Assembly: GCA_012840385.1 (NCBI GenBank)
Contig: DULK01000071.1
Coordinates: forward strand, 1-33,201
Length of the DNA: 33,201 nt
Direction of reading: 5' to 3'
Source: Syntrophomonadaceae bacterium
GTDB lineage: Bacteria > Bacillota > DSM-12270 > Thermacetogeniales > Thermacetogeniaceae
A program made the translations under genes and the position numbers. Below, in pieces: positions 7,398-15,291 of this stretch. The notes under the pieces are model-generated. The model was not told where the DNA came from. It saw nothing but the letters and a program-made list of their open reading frames with translations, and searched no databases. Every line of letters begins with the position of its first letter. The stretch's first letter is position 1.

Positions 7398-8504
7398 TCA
7401 GAGCAGTTCCAGGTAGGCCTGGATGCGGGTGCGCGCCTGTTCGAGCCCGGCGTCCCTGTACTCGGTCTCCAGGTAAAGCACCGGTATCCCGGCCTCAGCA
7501 AAATACTCCCGGAATAAGGGGTACTCGTACAGGGAGGCGTCACAGAACTTCAAGGCATGGTAGATGACCCCCCGGGCACCGGCCTTCCTTGCCAGAGACA
7601 GCAGGTATGAAAAACGCTCTTTCCCCGCCAGCATCCTGGGGCAGGGTACCCGCCCCAGGTAGCCCCGGGCCAGGGAAAGGAAGGGGTCAGGCCCCTCCTC
7701 GACCTCCGGAAGACAGTACCGGTACCCCTGGCAGAGGTCGTCCCCGGCGATATTTCCCCCCAACTCCTCGATCAGGTCCAGGTAGGCGAAGGGAAGCGGG
7801 CTTCCCACCACCAGCAGGCGCGGGCCCTGGGGCGAGCCCCCGCGCCGCAGGCCGGCAAGCAGCGCTGCCGCCGGTGAGCCATCCACCCGGCTTTCCCCGT
7901 TTACATCCCCTTTCAGCGCCTTGACAATGCCGTCCAGGACCGGCAGAAACTCATCTTTTTTGGCCCGGCCTGCGGCCCGGACGACCTCCAGGAGCCCCGC
8001 CGCCCGAAAATTTTCCGGTTGGCCCATCCGCAGGCGGTAAAGCTCCCGCAGGAGACGCCGCACGCTTTGGTGTGCCTGCAGCGCCCCGTAAAAAGCACCA
8101 TCGTTCCAGGCAACTCCGTAGAAGCTGCTCAGGCGGCCGGCCAGGGAGCGGAGTGACGAAGCAAAAGCCCGCACCGCAGCATCGCCGTCGCCAGAGGTGC
8201 GGGGCAGATCCAGGAGGTGTACGAAAAATTCCTTTCCCCGGCGCTCACCGGCATACTTGAAGGCGCCGGCCAGGTGCACCAGGGCGTGGCAGGAAGCCGC
8301 CAAAACAATCCCTGTCAGAGAGGGGTTCCCTTTCCCCATCCCCTCGTTCAAGCACGCCCGGCCCAACGGGCAGAAGTTGACGGGGAGATATTCCAGATCC
8401 GCCTTTGCATATTCACCCCGGTCGTCCCCGTAAAGACGGTAGGACTCCAAACCCAGGGTGGCAAAGATCTCTTCCGGTGTGTACGTGCAAACCCAACCGA
8501 GCAT
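7398..8504 (-). CDS. 2-hydroxyacyl-CoA dehydratase family protein (HgdB/BcrC-like), subunit 1
   Basis: A 368-residue paralogue of the next gene, probably the partner subunit of the heterodimer. Seen: an N-terminal VNFCPLGRACLNEG that may supply a cluster cysteine, a central GPRLLVVGSPLP strand-loop, then VIYHALKFCDASLYEYP, and a C-terminal GIPVLYLETEYRD plus RIQAYLELL, all in the order expected for the family. The ATG has GGAG eight bases upstream. It is the first gene of the operon and is preceded by its own promoter with a perfect -35 and -10. Confidence 0.82.
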   Translation of the reverse strand: MLGWVCTYTPEEIFATLGLESYRLYGDDRGEYAKADLEYLPVNFCPLGRACLNEGMGKGNPSLTGIVLAASCHALVHLAGAFKYAGERRGKEFFVHLLDLPRTSGDGDAAVRAFASSLRSLAGRLSSFYGVAWNDGAFYGALQAHQSVRRLLRELYRLRMGQPENFRAAGLLEVVRAAGRAKKDEFLPVLDGIVKALKGDVNGESRVDGSPAAALLAGLRRGGSPQGPRLLVVGSPLPFAYLDLIEELGGNIAGDDLCQGYRYCLPEVEEGPDPFLSLARGYLGRVPCPRMLAGKERFSYLLSLARKAGARGVIYHALKFCDASLYEYPLFREYFAEAGIPVLYLETEYRDAGLEQARTRIQAYLELL

Positions 8505-8540
8505 CTGCGCATCTCCAGAACCAGATTAATATTCCCAGGG

Positions 8541-8563
8541 AAGCCGCCGGGATGCGGCGGTTT
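8541..8563 (-). other. Hairpin at the 5' end of the dehydratase mRNA
   Basis: A 9-bp stem (AAACCGCCG with CGGCGGCTT, one G-U pair) with a 5-base loop starts close to the predicted transcription start. A stem at the very 5' end could stabilise the mRNA. On the plus strand it is followed by TTTCTATTAT, so it could also act as a terminator in the opposite direction. Confidence 0.45.
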
Positions 8564-8565
8564 CT

Positions 8566-8593
8566 ATTATATGCATCCTCCATAATATGTCAA
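8566..8593 (-). promoter_or_regulatory. Consensus sigma-A promoter of the dehydratase operon
   Basis: Minus-strand TTGACA, a 16-base spacer and TATAAT: both hexamers are perfect. The start site would be near 8559, leaving a leader of about 55 bases before subunit 1. Confidence 0.8.
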
Positions 8594-8623
8594 GGCATCC
8601 CGGCCTGGCGTGCAGATTTGGGC

Positions 8624-8648
8624 ACAAAAAGCCGGCAGGCTCCGGCTT
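8624..8648 (-). terminator. Terminator of the liv operon
   Basis: On the minus strand AAGCCGG pairs with CCGGCTT around a 6-base loop and runs into TTTTTG. It lies 23 bases past the stop of the second livF and ahead of the dehydratase promoter, separating the two operons. Confidence 0.75.
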
Positions 8649-8670
8649 GTAGAGCCTGTCTGTAGCAGGC

Positions 8671-9393
8671 CTACCCTCCCAGATAGGCCTTCTTCACCTC
8701 CTCCCGGTCGAGCAGCTCCCGGGCCGGCCCCTCCAGGACGATCCTGCCGGTCTCCAGGACGTAGGCCCTGTGGGCGATCTGGAGGGCCATGCGGGCATTC
8801 TGTTCGACCAGGAGGATGGTGGTTCCCTCGCGGTTGATCTCCTGGATAATGGAAAAGATCTCTTTAACGAGCAGGGGAGCCAGTCCCATCGAGGGCTCGT
8901 CCAGGAGCATGAGGCGCGGGCGGGTCATCAGGGCTCTCCCAATGGCCAGCATCTGCTGCTCGCCGCCGCTCAGGGTTCCGGCAACCTGGTTTCTGCGCTC
9001 CCGCAGGCGGGGGAAGCGGTCCAGGACGCTCTCCAGGTTCCTCCTGACCTCCCTTTGATCGCTCCTGGTGTAGGCTCCCATCTCCAGGTTCTCCAGGACC
9101 GTCAGGTTGGCAAAGACCCTGCGCCCCTCCGGAACCTGGGCGATCCCCTTCCGGACGATCTGATGGGCAGGCAGCTTCATCAGCTCTTCCCCCCGGAAAA
9201 GGATCCTGCCCGAGGCGCTCCGGACTACACCGGAAATTGCCCGCAGGGTGGTGCTTTTTCCCGCGCCGTTCGCCCCGATCAGGCTGACAATTTCCCCCTC
9301 GTCCACCGTCAGGTTGATGCCCTTTAGCGCCCAGATGGCGCCGTAATAAACGTTTACATCCTCAAGGGCAAGGATCGGTTCCTTTCCTGCCAT
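8671..9393 (-). CDS. livF: Branched-chain amino acid ABC transporter ATPase, second LivF copy
   Basis: A 240-residue ABC ATPase of the LivF type. Seen: Walker A GANGAGKST, signature LSGGEQQMLAIGRAL, Walker B LMLLDEPSMGLAP and the switch histidine region ILLVEQNARMA. It is very similar to the LivF encoded at 10279-10989, so it looks like a duplicate. I chose the ATG at 9391-9393 because AAAGGGGAT lies upstream, whereas the longer frame starting at 9489 has no ribosome site and no family match. It follows the CBS-ACT gene by 181 bases and is the last gene before the operon terminator. It could pair with the same LivHM or with another permease. Confidence 0.88.
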   Translation of the reverse strand: MAGKEPILALEDVNVYYGAIWALKGINLTVDEGEIVSLIGANGAGKSTTLRAISGVVRSASGRILFRGEELMKLPAHQIVRKGIAQVPEGRRVFANLTVLENLEMGAYTRSDQREVRRNLESVLDRFPRLRERRNQVAGTLSGGEQQMLAIGRALMTRPRLMLLDEPSMGLAPLLVKEIFSIIQEINREGTTILLVEQNARMALQIAHRAYVLETGRIVLEGPARELLDREEVKKAYLGG

Positions 9394-9574
9394 GGATATC
9401 CCCTTTGCTCCTGAGTAGCCGCAGTCAAACCGCTGGCTCGGCGTGAAAAAGCCCGGCCACTCAATTAACGATTCCGTCCAATACGGCAAGTATTAAAGAC
9501 CGGAGCAAGCATACCGGTTATAGGTCAGGCTTACTTCTCATAAGTGCCGGGCGCAGCTTTCTTTATTTATACTG

Positions 9575-10231
9575 CTATACCGCAATATGCCCCTTCCAGG
9601 CTACAGATTTGACGGTAATGCCCAGGGCCTTTAAGGCCTCGGTGATGGCGGTGGCGTCGGTCGTCCTCAGCTGCATGATCAGGATCGCCCCGCCGTGGTC
9701 GCTGTGAAACACGGCCAGATGAGAGATGTCCCCGCCGTTTTTCCAGACGGCCTCCGTCACCTTGGCCAGCATCCCCGGTTTATCGGCCATCTCAAGAGTC
9801 AGCCTGGTGCCGGGATCGCGCAGTCCCATCAGCTCGATGAAGGCGTCAAAGATGTTGCTCTCGGTGATGATTCCCACCAGTTTGCCGTCTTCCACCACCG
9901 GAATCGCACCGATCTCGTTGTCCCGCATGATCAGGGCGGCCTCCTCCAGAAAGGCATCCGGACTGATGGTGATCACCTTCTGTTTCTTGATGATCTTTTC
10001 GATCTTCATGCGGGAGAGAAGGTAGTTCAGTTCAAATATGCTCAGCGAGGTTGCCGGCGATGGAGAGACCTCCATCAGGTCCCGGTCGGTGACGATACCG
10101 ACCAGCCTGCCCCTGTCAAGCACAGGAAGACGCCTGATGTTGTGTTCCCGCATCAGGCTCAAGGCATCCGCAATCGTGGTCTGCGGGGTGATGGTGATGG
10201 GGTCCGGTGTCATCTTGTCACGCACCAGCAT
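9575..10231 (-). CDS. CBS-pair and ACT domain protein (AcuB-like)
   Basis: A 218-residue small-molecule sensor-like protein. Two CBS motifs occupy about residues 1-60 (LVRDKMTPDPITI ... VGIVTDRDLMEV) and 75-130 (KVITISPDAFLEEA ... LVGIITESNIFDAF). An ACT-like domain from about 138 begins RLTLEMADKPGMLAKVTEAV. CBS pairs bind adenine nucleotides and ACT domains often bind amino acids. Its place inside a branched-chain amino acid transport operon, between two LivF genes, suggests that it senses energy state and an amino acid, possibly to tune transport. The effect on the transporter is inference. A start-proximal AAAGGGGCG precedes the ATG. Confidence 0.85.
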   Translation of the reverse strand: MLVRDKMTPDPITITPQTTIADALSLMREHNIRRLPVLDRGRLVGIVTDRDLMEVSPSPATSLSIFELNYLLSRMKIEKIIKKQKVITISPDAFLEEAALIMRDNEIGAIPVVEDGKLVGIITESNIFDAFIELMGLRDPGTRLTLEMADKPGMLAKVTEAVWKNGGDISHLAVFHSDHGGAILIMQLRTTDATAITEALKALGITVKSVAWKGHIAV

Positions 10232-10278
10232 GTTAAACGCCCCTTTCTTAAAATTTTATTTGAAAAGGACTTGAGAGC

Positions 10279-10989
10279 TTAAGCACTCTCTCCCAGGTAA
10301 GCGGCCCTGACCCCTTCGTTGGCCTGCAGTTCCCTCGAATCACCCGACAGGACTATGCGGCCGCTTTCCAGGACGTAGGCCCTGTTAGCAATCTGCAGGG
10401 CCATGTAGGCATTCTGCTCGACGAGGAGGACCGTGGTTCCCTGCTGGTTGATGGTGGAGATAATGTTGAAGATCTCCTCGACCAGGATCGGGGAGAGCCC
10501 CATGGACGGCTCGTCGAGCAAGAGCAGGACCGGCTTTGCCATCAATGCCCGACCGATGGCCAGCATCTGCTGTTCACCCCCGGAGAGGGTGCCGGCCAGC
10601 TGCCTGGACCTTTCCTTCAAGCGCGGAAAGCGCTGGAAAACCTCCTCGAGGGAGGCCTGGATTTCCGCCCGGTCGGTTCTTGTGTAGGCTCCCATCTTCA
10701 GGTTTTCCAGCACCGTCAGGTTGCCGATGATTCTTCTCCCCTCGGGAACGTGGGAGATGCCCATGGACACAATCTTATGGGGTTTCATGCCGGTGATCGG
10801 TTTTCCCCGGAACAGGATCTCCCCGCCGGTGGGCCTGTTCAGGGCGGAGATGGTCCGCAGGGTGGTGGTTTTTCCCGCACCGTTCGCCCCGATCAGGGTG
10901 ACGATTTCGCCTTCCTGCACATCAAAGGAGATGCCGTGCAGGGCGCGGATGTTTCCAAAAAAGACGCTCAGATCTCTGACTTCCAGCAT
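10279..10989 (-). CDS. livF: Branched-chain amino acid ABC transporter ATPase LivF
   Basis: A 236-residue cytoplasmic ATPase that pairs with LivG to power uptake. Walker A is GANGAGKTT, the signature is LSGGEQQMLAIGRAL and Walker B is LLLLDEPSMGLSP. Its ATG shares one base with the livG stop (TGATG), so the two ATPases are translationally coupled. The full-length protein begins MLEVRDLSVFFGNIRALHG, a standard LivF start. Confidence 0.94.
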   Translation of the reverse strand: MLEVRDLSVFFGNIRALHGISFDVQEGEIVTLIGANGAGKTTTLRTISALNRPTGGEILFRGKPITGMKPHKIVSMGISHVPEGRRIIGNLTVLENLKMGAYTRTDRAEIQASLEEVFQRFPRLKERSRQLAGTLSGGEQQMLAIGRALMAKPVLLLLDEPSMGLSPILVEEIFNIISTINQQGTTVLLVEQNAYMALQIANRAYVLESGRIVLSGDSRELQANEGVRAAYLGESA

Positions 10990-11759
10990 CAGGCGACAGC
11001 CCCCTTACCCAGGTAGGCCTCGAGAACCTTCGGGTTCTGGCGCACCTCGTGCGGCAGGCCCCGGGCGATGATCTCCCCGAAGTCCATCACCACCAGGCGC
11101 TCGCAGAGGTTCATCACAAGCCCCATCTGGTGCTCAATCAGGAGCACGGTCAGGTTGAATTTCTGCTTGATGAAGCGGATCAGTTCCACCAGTTGCTGCA
11201 CCTCCGCCGGGTTCATGCCCGCAGCGGGTTCGTCCAGCAGGAGCAGTTCCGGCCCCACGGCCAGGGCGCGGGCAATTTCCACGCGCCGCTGGTCGCCGTA
11301 CGGCAGGTTTTTCACCGCCGTGTTCGCCTTGTCGGCGATGTTCAGGGTTTCCAGGAGTTCAAAGGCCCGCTCGTTGATCTCCGCCTCCTTTGCCCTAAAG
11401 CGCGGGGTGCGCAGGAAGGCGTCGATCAGCCCGTAACCCGCCCGGGGGTGAAAGGCCACCCGTACGTTGTCCAGGACCGAATTATCCCGGAAAAGCCTGA
11501 TGTTTTGAAAGGTCCGGGCGATCCCCAGCCGGGCGATCTGGTAAGGCTTGAGCCCCACGATCGACCGCCCCTTAAAGACGATCGTCCCGTCGGTGGGCGG
11601 GAAATATCCGGAAATCATGTTGAAGACCGTCGTCTTGCCGGCTCCGTTGGGGCCGATCAGCCCGACAACCTCACCGGGCTCGATGGTAAGGTCAAACCTG
11701 TTTACGGCTCGCAAGCCTCCGAAATTGATGCCGAGTCCTTTAACCTCTAAGAGCGGCAT
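10989..11759 (-). CDS. livG: Branched-chain amino acid ABC transporter ATPase LivG
   Basis: A 256-residue ATPase, longer than LivF in the usual LivG way. Walker A is GPNGAGKTT, and the LivG-specific IARTFQNIRLF follows. The signature region is degenerate (LPYGDQRRVEIARAL), as is normal for LivG, and Walker B is LLLLDEPAAGMNP. The start overlaps the end of livM by 20 bases. A GGAGGGAG site precedes the ATG. Confidence 0.94.
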   Translation of the reverse strand: MPLLEVKGLGINFGGLRAVNRFDLTIEPGEVVGLIGPNGAGKTTVFNMISGYFPPTDGTIVFKGRSIVGLKPYQIARLGIARTFQNIRLFRDNSVLDNVRVAFHPRAGYGLIDAFLRTPRFRAKEAEINERAFELLETLNIADKANTAVKNLPYGDQRRVEIARALAVGPELLLLDEPAAGMNPAEVQQLVELIRFIKQKFNLTVLLIEHQMGLVMNLCERLVVMDFGEIIARGLPHEVRQNPKVLEAYLGKGAVA

Positions 11760-12735
11760 CGGGCTTCTCCCTCCGTACCTGCGGCACCAGGAAACCGAAC
11801 TCCTTACCGCCGAAGATGCCCTGGCGACGCACGAGAATTGTGATAATCAGGATCAGGGCGTAGATCACGCCGCGAAAATCGACAAACTGCGGGCCGAGCA
11901 CGAACCGCAGCCCCTCCAGGAGAAACGCCCAGCCGATGGCGGTAACTACGGTCCCCGTCATGCTGCCCAGGCCGCCCAGCACCACCACGATCAGGTAGTC
12001 GAAGGACTGCAGGAAGTAAAAGTCTCCCGGGCAGATGAACGGGTAGGTGTGGGCGTAAAGCCCGCCGCCGAGACCGGCAAGGGCGCAGCCGAAGGTGAAG
12101 GCCATCAGCTTCGTCTTGAAGGTGTTGACACCGATCATGTCGGCAGCCGTCTCATCCTCCCTGATGGAGGTACACGCCCTGCCGTAGGTGGAAAAAATGA
12201 AATTGCGGGTGAGAACGATCACTATCAGTGCAGTGAAGAAAAGCCATTCCAGGTTGGCCACCTGGGGGGTGCCCACCATTCCCCTGGCGCCGCCCAATTC
12301 GGGGATGATTTTATCAGCATTATCCAGGGCCACCTTGACGATGAAACCAAATCCGAGGGTGGCAATACCGAGGTAGTCGGACTTTAACCTGAGCACCGGC
12401 ACCCCGATCAGAAAGCCCATCAGGCCGGCAAAAACCATCCCCACGAGCAGGGCACCGATAAAGGAAAGCCCGCCATACTGCCCGAAGGTCTTACTGAAGT
12501 AGCCGGCGCTGTAAGCCCCCAGCCCCACGAAGGCGGCATGCCCCAGGGAAAACTGGCCGGTAAAACCGTAGATGATGCCCAAACCCAACGCCCCGATGGT
12601 GACGATCAGGGAGTAAAACAAAACGCGCTGCCAGTAAGGATTGATGACTCCGGTGGTGATCATTATTTTAAGGAGTACGTAGAGCACAACGGCTCCGATA
12701 ACCATCAAGAGCATCTTGTTTGTCTTCTGAAACAT
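11740..12735 (-). CDS. livM: Branched-chain amino acid ABC transporter permease LivM
   Basis: A 331-residue inner-membrane permease with about nine or ten hydrophobic helices. The family segments YGFTGQFSLGHAAFVGLGAY near the N terminus and GGLGSMTGTVVTAIGWAFL near the C terminus are present. It starts 15 bases after livH with a GGAAGGGGG site before the ATG, and its end overlaps livG. Confidence 0.93.
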   Translation of the reverse strand: MFQKTNKMLLMVIGAVVLYVLLKIMITTGVINPYWQRVLFYSLIVTIGALGLGIIYGFTGQFSLGHAAFVGLGAYSAGYFSKTFGQYGGLSFIGALLVGMVFAGLMGFLIGVPVLRLKSDYLGIATLGFGFIVKVALDNADKIIPELGGARGMVGTPQVANLEWLFFTALIVIVLTRNFIFSTYGRACTSIREDETAADMIGVNTFKTKLMAFTFGCALAGLGGGLYAHTYPFICPGDFYFLQSFDYLIVVVLGGLGSMTGTVVTAIGWAFLLEGLRFVLGPQFVDFRGVIYALILIITILVRRQGIFGGKEFGFLVPQVRREKPDAALRG

Positions 12736-12750
12736 ACCCCCACCCCCTTC

Positions 12751-13635
12751 CTAGATCTTCTCCTGCTGGCTGCGTCCCAGGATGCCCGACGGCCTGATCA
12801 AAAGCACCAGGATCAGGATGGCAAAGGCAATGGCGTCACGCAGCTGCGAGGAGATATAGGCTGCCGTCATGGTTTCGACCTGCCCCATGATCAGAGAACC
12901 CAGGACGGCCCCCGGGATCTGGCCGATCCCCCCCAAGACCGCGGCGGTGAAGGCCTTGAGGCCGGGCATGATCCCCATGAAGGGGTAGATCTGCGGATAG
13001 GCGATGGCGTAGAGGACACCGCCCACCGCCGCCAGAGCCGAGCCTATGGCAAAGGTGAAGGAAATGGTTTTGTCCACATCGACACCCATCAGCCGCGCCG
13101 CATCGTGGTCAAAGGAAACCGTGCGCATGGCGGCGCCGATCTTCGTCTTGAAAACAAGAAAAAGCAGGAACAGCAGGAATATAATGACCACAGCCATGAT
13201 TACGACCTGTATGTTGGTTATCGAAACTCCGCCCAGATTCCAGGTGATGCTTCTAAAGGGACGCTGGACCACCCGGTAATCGGGGCCAAAAATAAATTTC
13301 AGGCTGCTGCCGTATTCCAGAAAGAACGATACTCCGATGGCGCTGATCAGTGCCGCAATCTTGGGAGCGTAGCGGAGCGGGCGGTAGGCAATCCGCTCAA
13401 TGATAACCCCCAGGGCGGCGCAGACCGCCATAGAGACGATGATGGCCACAGGCCACGGGAGCCCCCAGGAGGAGTAGCCCAGGTACCCCACAAACGCTCC
13501 GATCATAAATACATCTCCATGGGCAAAGTTGATCAGCCCGATCGTGCCGTAAACCATGGTATAGCCGAGGGCGATCAGGGCGTACATAAGGCCGAGCTGG
13601 AGACCGTTGATAACCTGCTGAATAAAGGATTCCAA
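12751..13635 (-). CDS. livH: Branched-chain amino acid ABC transporter permease LivH
   Basis: A membrane permease of about 294 residues that forms the channel with LivM. It shows the LivH pattern IQQVINGLQLGLMYALIALG, then YGTIGLINFAHGDVFMIGAF, and GGIGQIPGAVLGSLIMG near the end. I chose the TTG at 13633-13635 because GGAGGGG lies six bases upstream. A GTG five codons earlier overlaps that ribosome site and so is unlikely. An 88-base gap containing a strong hairpin separates it from livK. Confidence 0.92.
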   Translation of the reverse strand: MESFIQQVINGLQLGLMYALIALGYTMVYGTIGLINFAHGDVFMIGAFVGYLGYSSWGLPWPVAIIVSMAVCAALGVIIERIAYRPLRYAPKIAALISAIGVSFFLEYGSSLKFIFGPDYRVVQRPFRSITWNLGGVSITNIQVVIMAVVIIFLLFLLFLVFKTKIGAAMRTVSFDHDAARLMGVDVDKTISFTFAIGSALAAVGGVLYAIAYPQIYPFMGIMPGLKAFTAAVLGGIGQIPGAVLGSLIMGQVETMTAAYISSQLRDAIAFAILILVLLIRPSGILGRSQQEKI

Positions 13636-13676
13636 TCTCTTCCCCTCCACTGCAAAGACGACAACTCGAAACAGGA

Positions 13677-13709
13677 ACGGGAAAGGGGCTCTGCCTGCCC
13701 CCTTCCCGT
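13677..13709 (-). promoter_or_regulatory. Intercistronic hairpin between livK and livH
   Basis: On the minus strand ACGGGAAGGGG pairs with CCCCTTTCCCGT, with one bulged base and a 10-base loop. Only a weak T-rich tract (TCCTGTTTCG) follows. Such a structure may cause partial termination or protect the livK 3' end, giving more binding protein than permease. Confidence 0.5.
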
Positions 13710-13723
13710 ATGCTGACCGGTTG

Positions 13724-14884
13724 TTAAGGTGTCATCTTCTTGACAAATACCTGTTTGTTGTCCTTGTACTGAATAATCGCCAGCGGCTTTACCGGGTTTC
13801 CGTTTTTATCGAAAGAAATCTTGGCGGTTACAGCTTCGATAGTCATGTTCTGGATGGCATCCCGAAGCTTGGTCGGGTCTCCGGAGTTCGTTGTCTCAAT
13901 TGCCTTGAAGAGAACCTGGGCGGCTTCATATCCGAGGGTTGCGAAAGAATCCGGACGTTTTCCGTATTTTGCCTGGTATTTCTTCACCCAATCCTGAACC
14001 TGGGGACGCGGGTCCTCCACCGAATAGTGGTTGGTGAAGTAGCCCCCGTTCATGGCAGCCTGGTCAATGGACGGAGAATCCCAGCCGTCGCCGCCGAGGA
14101 AGACCGCCTTGATCCCCTTATCCCGGGCCTGCTTGGCGATCAGGCTGACCTTCTGGTAGTAATCGGGCAGGTACAGAACATCCGGGTTCTTAGGGGCGAT
14201 CTTGGACAGGATCGCCGAAAAATCGGTGTCCTGGTTTGTGTAGGATTCGGAAGCCACGATCTTGCCGCCGCCCGCTTCAAAGTCCTTCTTGAAAACCTCG
14301 GAGAGTCCCACTGTATAGTCGTTGCCCTGGTCGTAGAGGACGGCAGCCGTCTTTGCTTGCAAGTCGTTGAGAGCAAACTTTGCCGCGACAGTGCCCTGGA
14401 AGGGGTCGATGAAGCAGACGCGGAAGACATAGTCCTTGCGTTTGCCGTTCTCGTCCAGAGTCACCTTTTCCGCGGTGGAGGTGGGGGTGATCATCAGGAC
14501 TTTGTACTGCTGTGCCAATTGGGAAACCGGGATCGAACACTTGGACGTAACCGCTCCGATAATGGCGCTGACTTTGTCTTCAGTGATCAGCTTTGTTGCC
14601 AGGTTTGTGGCTTCTTTGGGGTCGTTGCGGTCGTCTCCCGGAATAACCTCGATTTTAAAATTACCGAGCTTACCGTCTTTTAATTCCGATACCGCCAGAT
14701 CAACACCGTTTTTCACCGATTCGCCGAAGGTCTTGACGTCACCGGAAAGCGGTGCAATCACGCCGACTTTGATGACATTCTCCCCGGTTGTGGTAGCAGC
14801 CTGCTTCTGGCCGCAACCGCTCAGCAGGATTGCCGCCGAAAAGATAACAAGAACAAAGATTGCAACCCACCTGTTAAACCTCAT
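13724..14884 (-). CDS. livK: Branched-chain amino acid ABC transporter substrate-binding lipoprotein LivK
   Basis: An extracytoplasmic ligand-binding protein of 386 residues, anchored as a lipoprotein. The signal peptide MRFNRWVAIFVLVIFSAAIL ends in lipobox LSGC with C24 as the lipidated residue. The mature part has the type I periplasmic-binding fold of the Leu/Ile/Val family, beginning VIKVGVIAPLSGDVKTFGES, with VLYDQGNDYTVG and PDSFATLGYEA later. The ATG at 14884 has a GGGAGGGAG ribosome site, while the frame's earlier start at 14947 has none. First gene of the operon. The exact ligand could be other amino acids or small amides. Confidence 0.93.
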   Translation of the reverse strand: MRFNRWVAIFVLVIFSAAILLSGCGQKQAATTTGENVIKVGVIAPLSGDVKTFGESVKNGVDLAVSELKDGKLGNFKIEVIPGDDRNDPKEATNLATKLITEDKVSAIIGAVTSKCSIPVSQLAQQYKVLMITPTSTAEKVTLDENGKRKDYVFRVCFIDPFQGTVAAKFALNDLQAKTAAVLYDQGNDYTVGLSEVFKKDFEAGGGKIVASESYTNQDTDFSAILSKIAPKNPDVLYLPDYYQKVSLIAKQARDKGIKAVFLGGDGWDSPSIDQAAMNGGYFTNHYSVEDPRPQVQDWVKKYQAKYGKRPDSFATLGYEAAQVLFKAIETTNSGDPTKLRDAIQNMTIEAVTAKISFDKNGNPVKPLAIIQYKDNKQVFVKKMTP

Positions 14885-15204
14885 GAAACTTTCTCCCTCC
14901 CTGAATTTGTTTAGCTTCTTCCTTCCCCTTGCTGCAGAGTCAAGCAATCCAGCGGCCAGGACCGTTTACCCGTGGAAGCAGGGCTCCTGGCCTGATTCCC
15001 GCCCCCCAAAAATTCTCTATAAATCGGTAAGTCAGATGTCCTTGTCTGCTTCACCTCCCGTTACGACCAAAGATGTCGAAAAACCTCATTCCCTGCATAG
15101 AGCAAGATGCCCTCACACGCAAATGGAGGCACCGGTACCGTTCAAATTACGGACAAAATAAACGATCTATATTGATATTTGAAGAGGCTAAACATTTTTT
15201 CTTT
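14885..15204 (-). promoter_or_regulatory. Long untranslated leader of the liv operon
   Basis: About 310 bases separate the predicted start site from livK with no convincing gene. One clear stem pairs bases 14954-14961 with 14985-14992 (GGCCAGGA with TCCTGGCC) around a 23-base loop. No T-box motif, known riboswitch core or uridine-tailed terminator could be recognised. The length leaves room for a regulatory element, but none is identified. Confidence 0.35.
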
Positions 15205-15232
15205 ATTATAACCATTTACTAGGGCTTGTCAA
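15205..15232 (-). promoter_or_regulatory. Consensus sigma-A promoter of the liv operon
   Basis: Minus-strand TTGACA, a 16-base spacer and TATAAT: both boxes are perfect matches. It begins 60 bases past the selB stop. Start of transcription would be near 15198. Confidence 0.8.
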
Positions 15233-15291
15233 TTAAAATCCAGCCAAAATCAGGTTTTTTCTCGTCAATACAAGCGGCGGTTTCTTTGGCA

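Noticed and set aside
9494-9518. Weak ACCGG/CCGGT hairpin between the CBS-ACT gene and the second livF as a terminator
   Set aside because: The stem is only 5 bp and the T run is poor; readthrough seems likely.
12538-13716. Long plus-strand open frame opposite livH and livM
   Set aside because: It is antisense to well-supported permease genes, has low-complexity composition and no family resemblance. The long opposite frames at 734-1444, 2096-2839, 4021-4770 and 16309-17265 were rejected for the same reason.
14885-15204. T-box leader upstream of livK
   Set aside because: A GGTACCGGTGCC stretch is loosely similar, but the T-box core and an antiterminator/terminator pair are absent.
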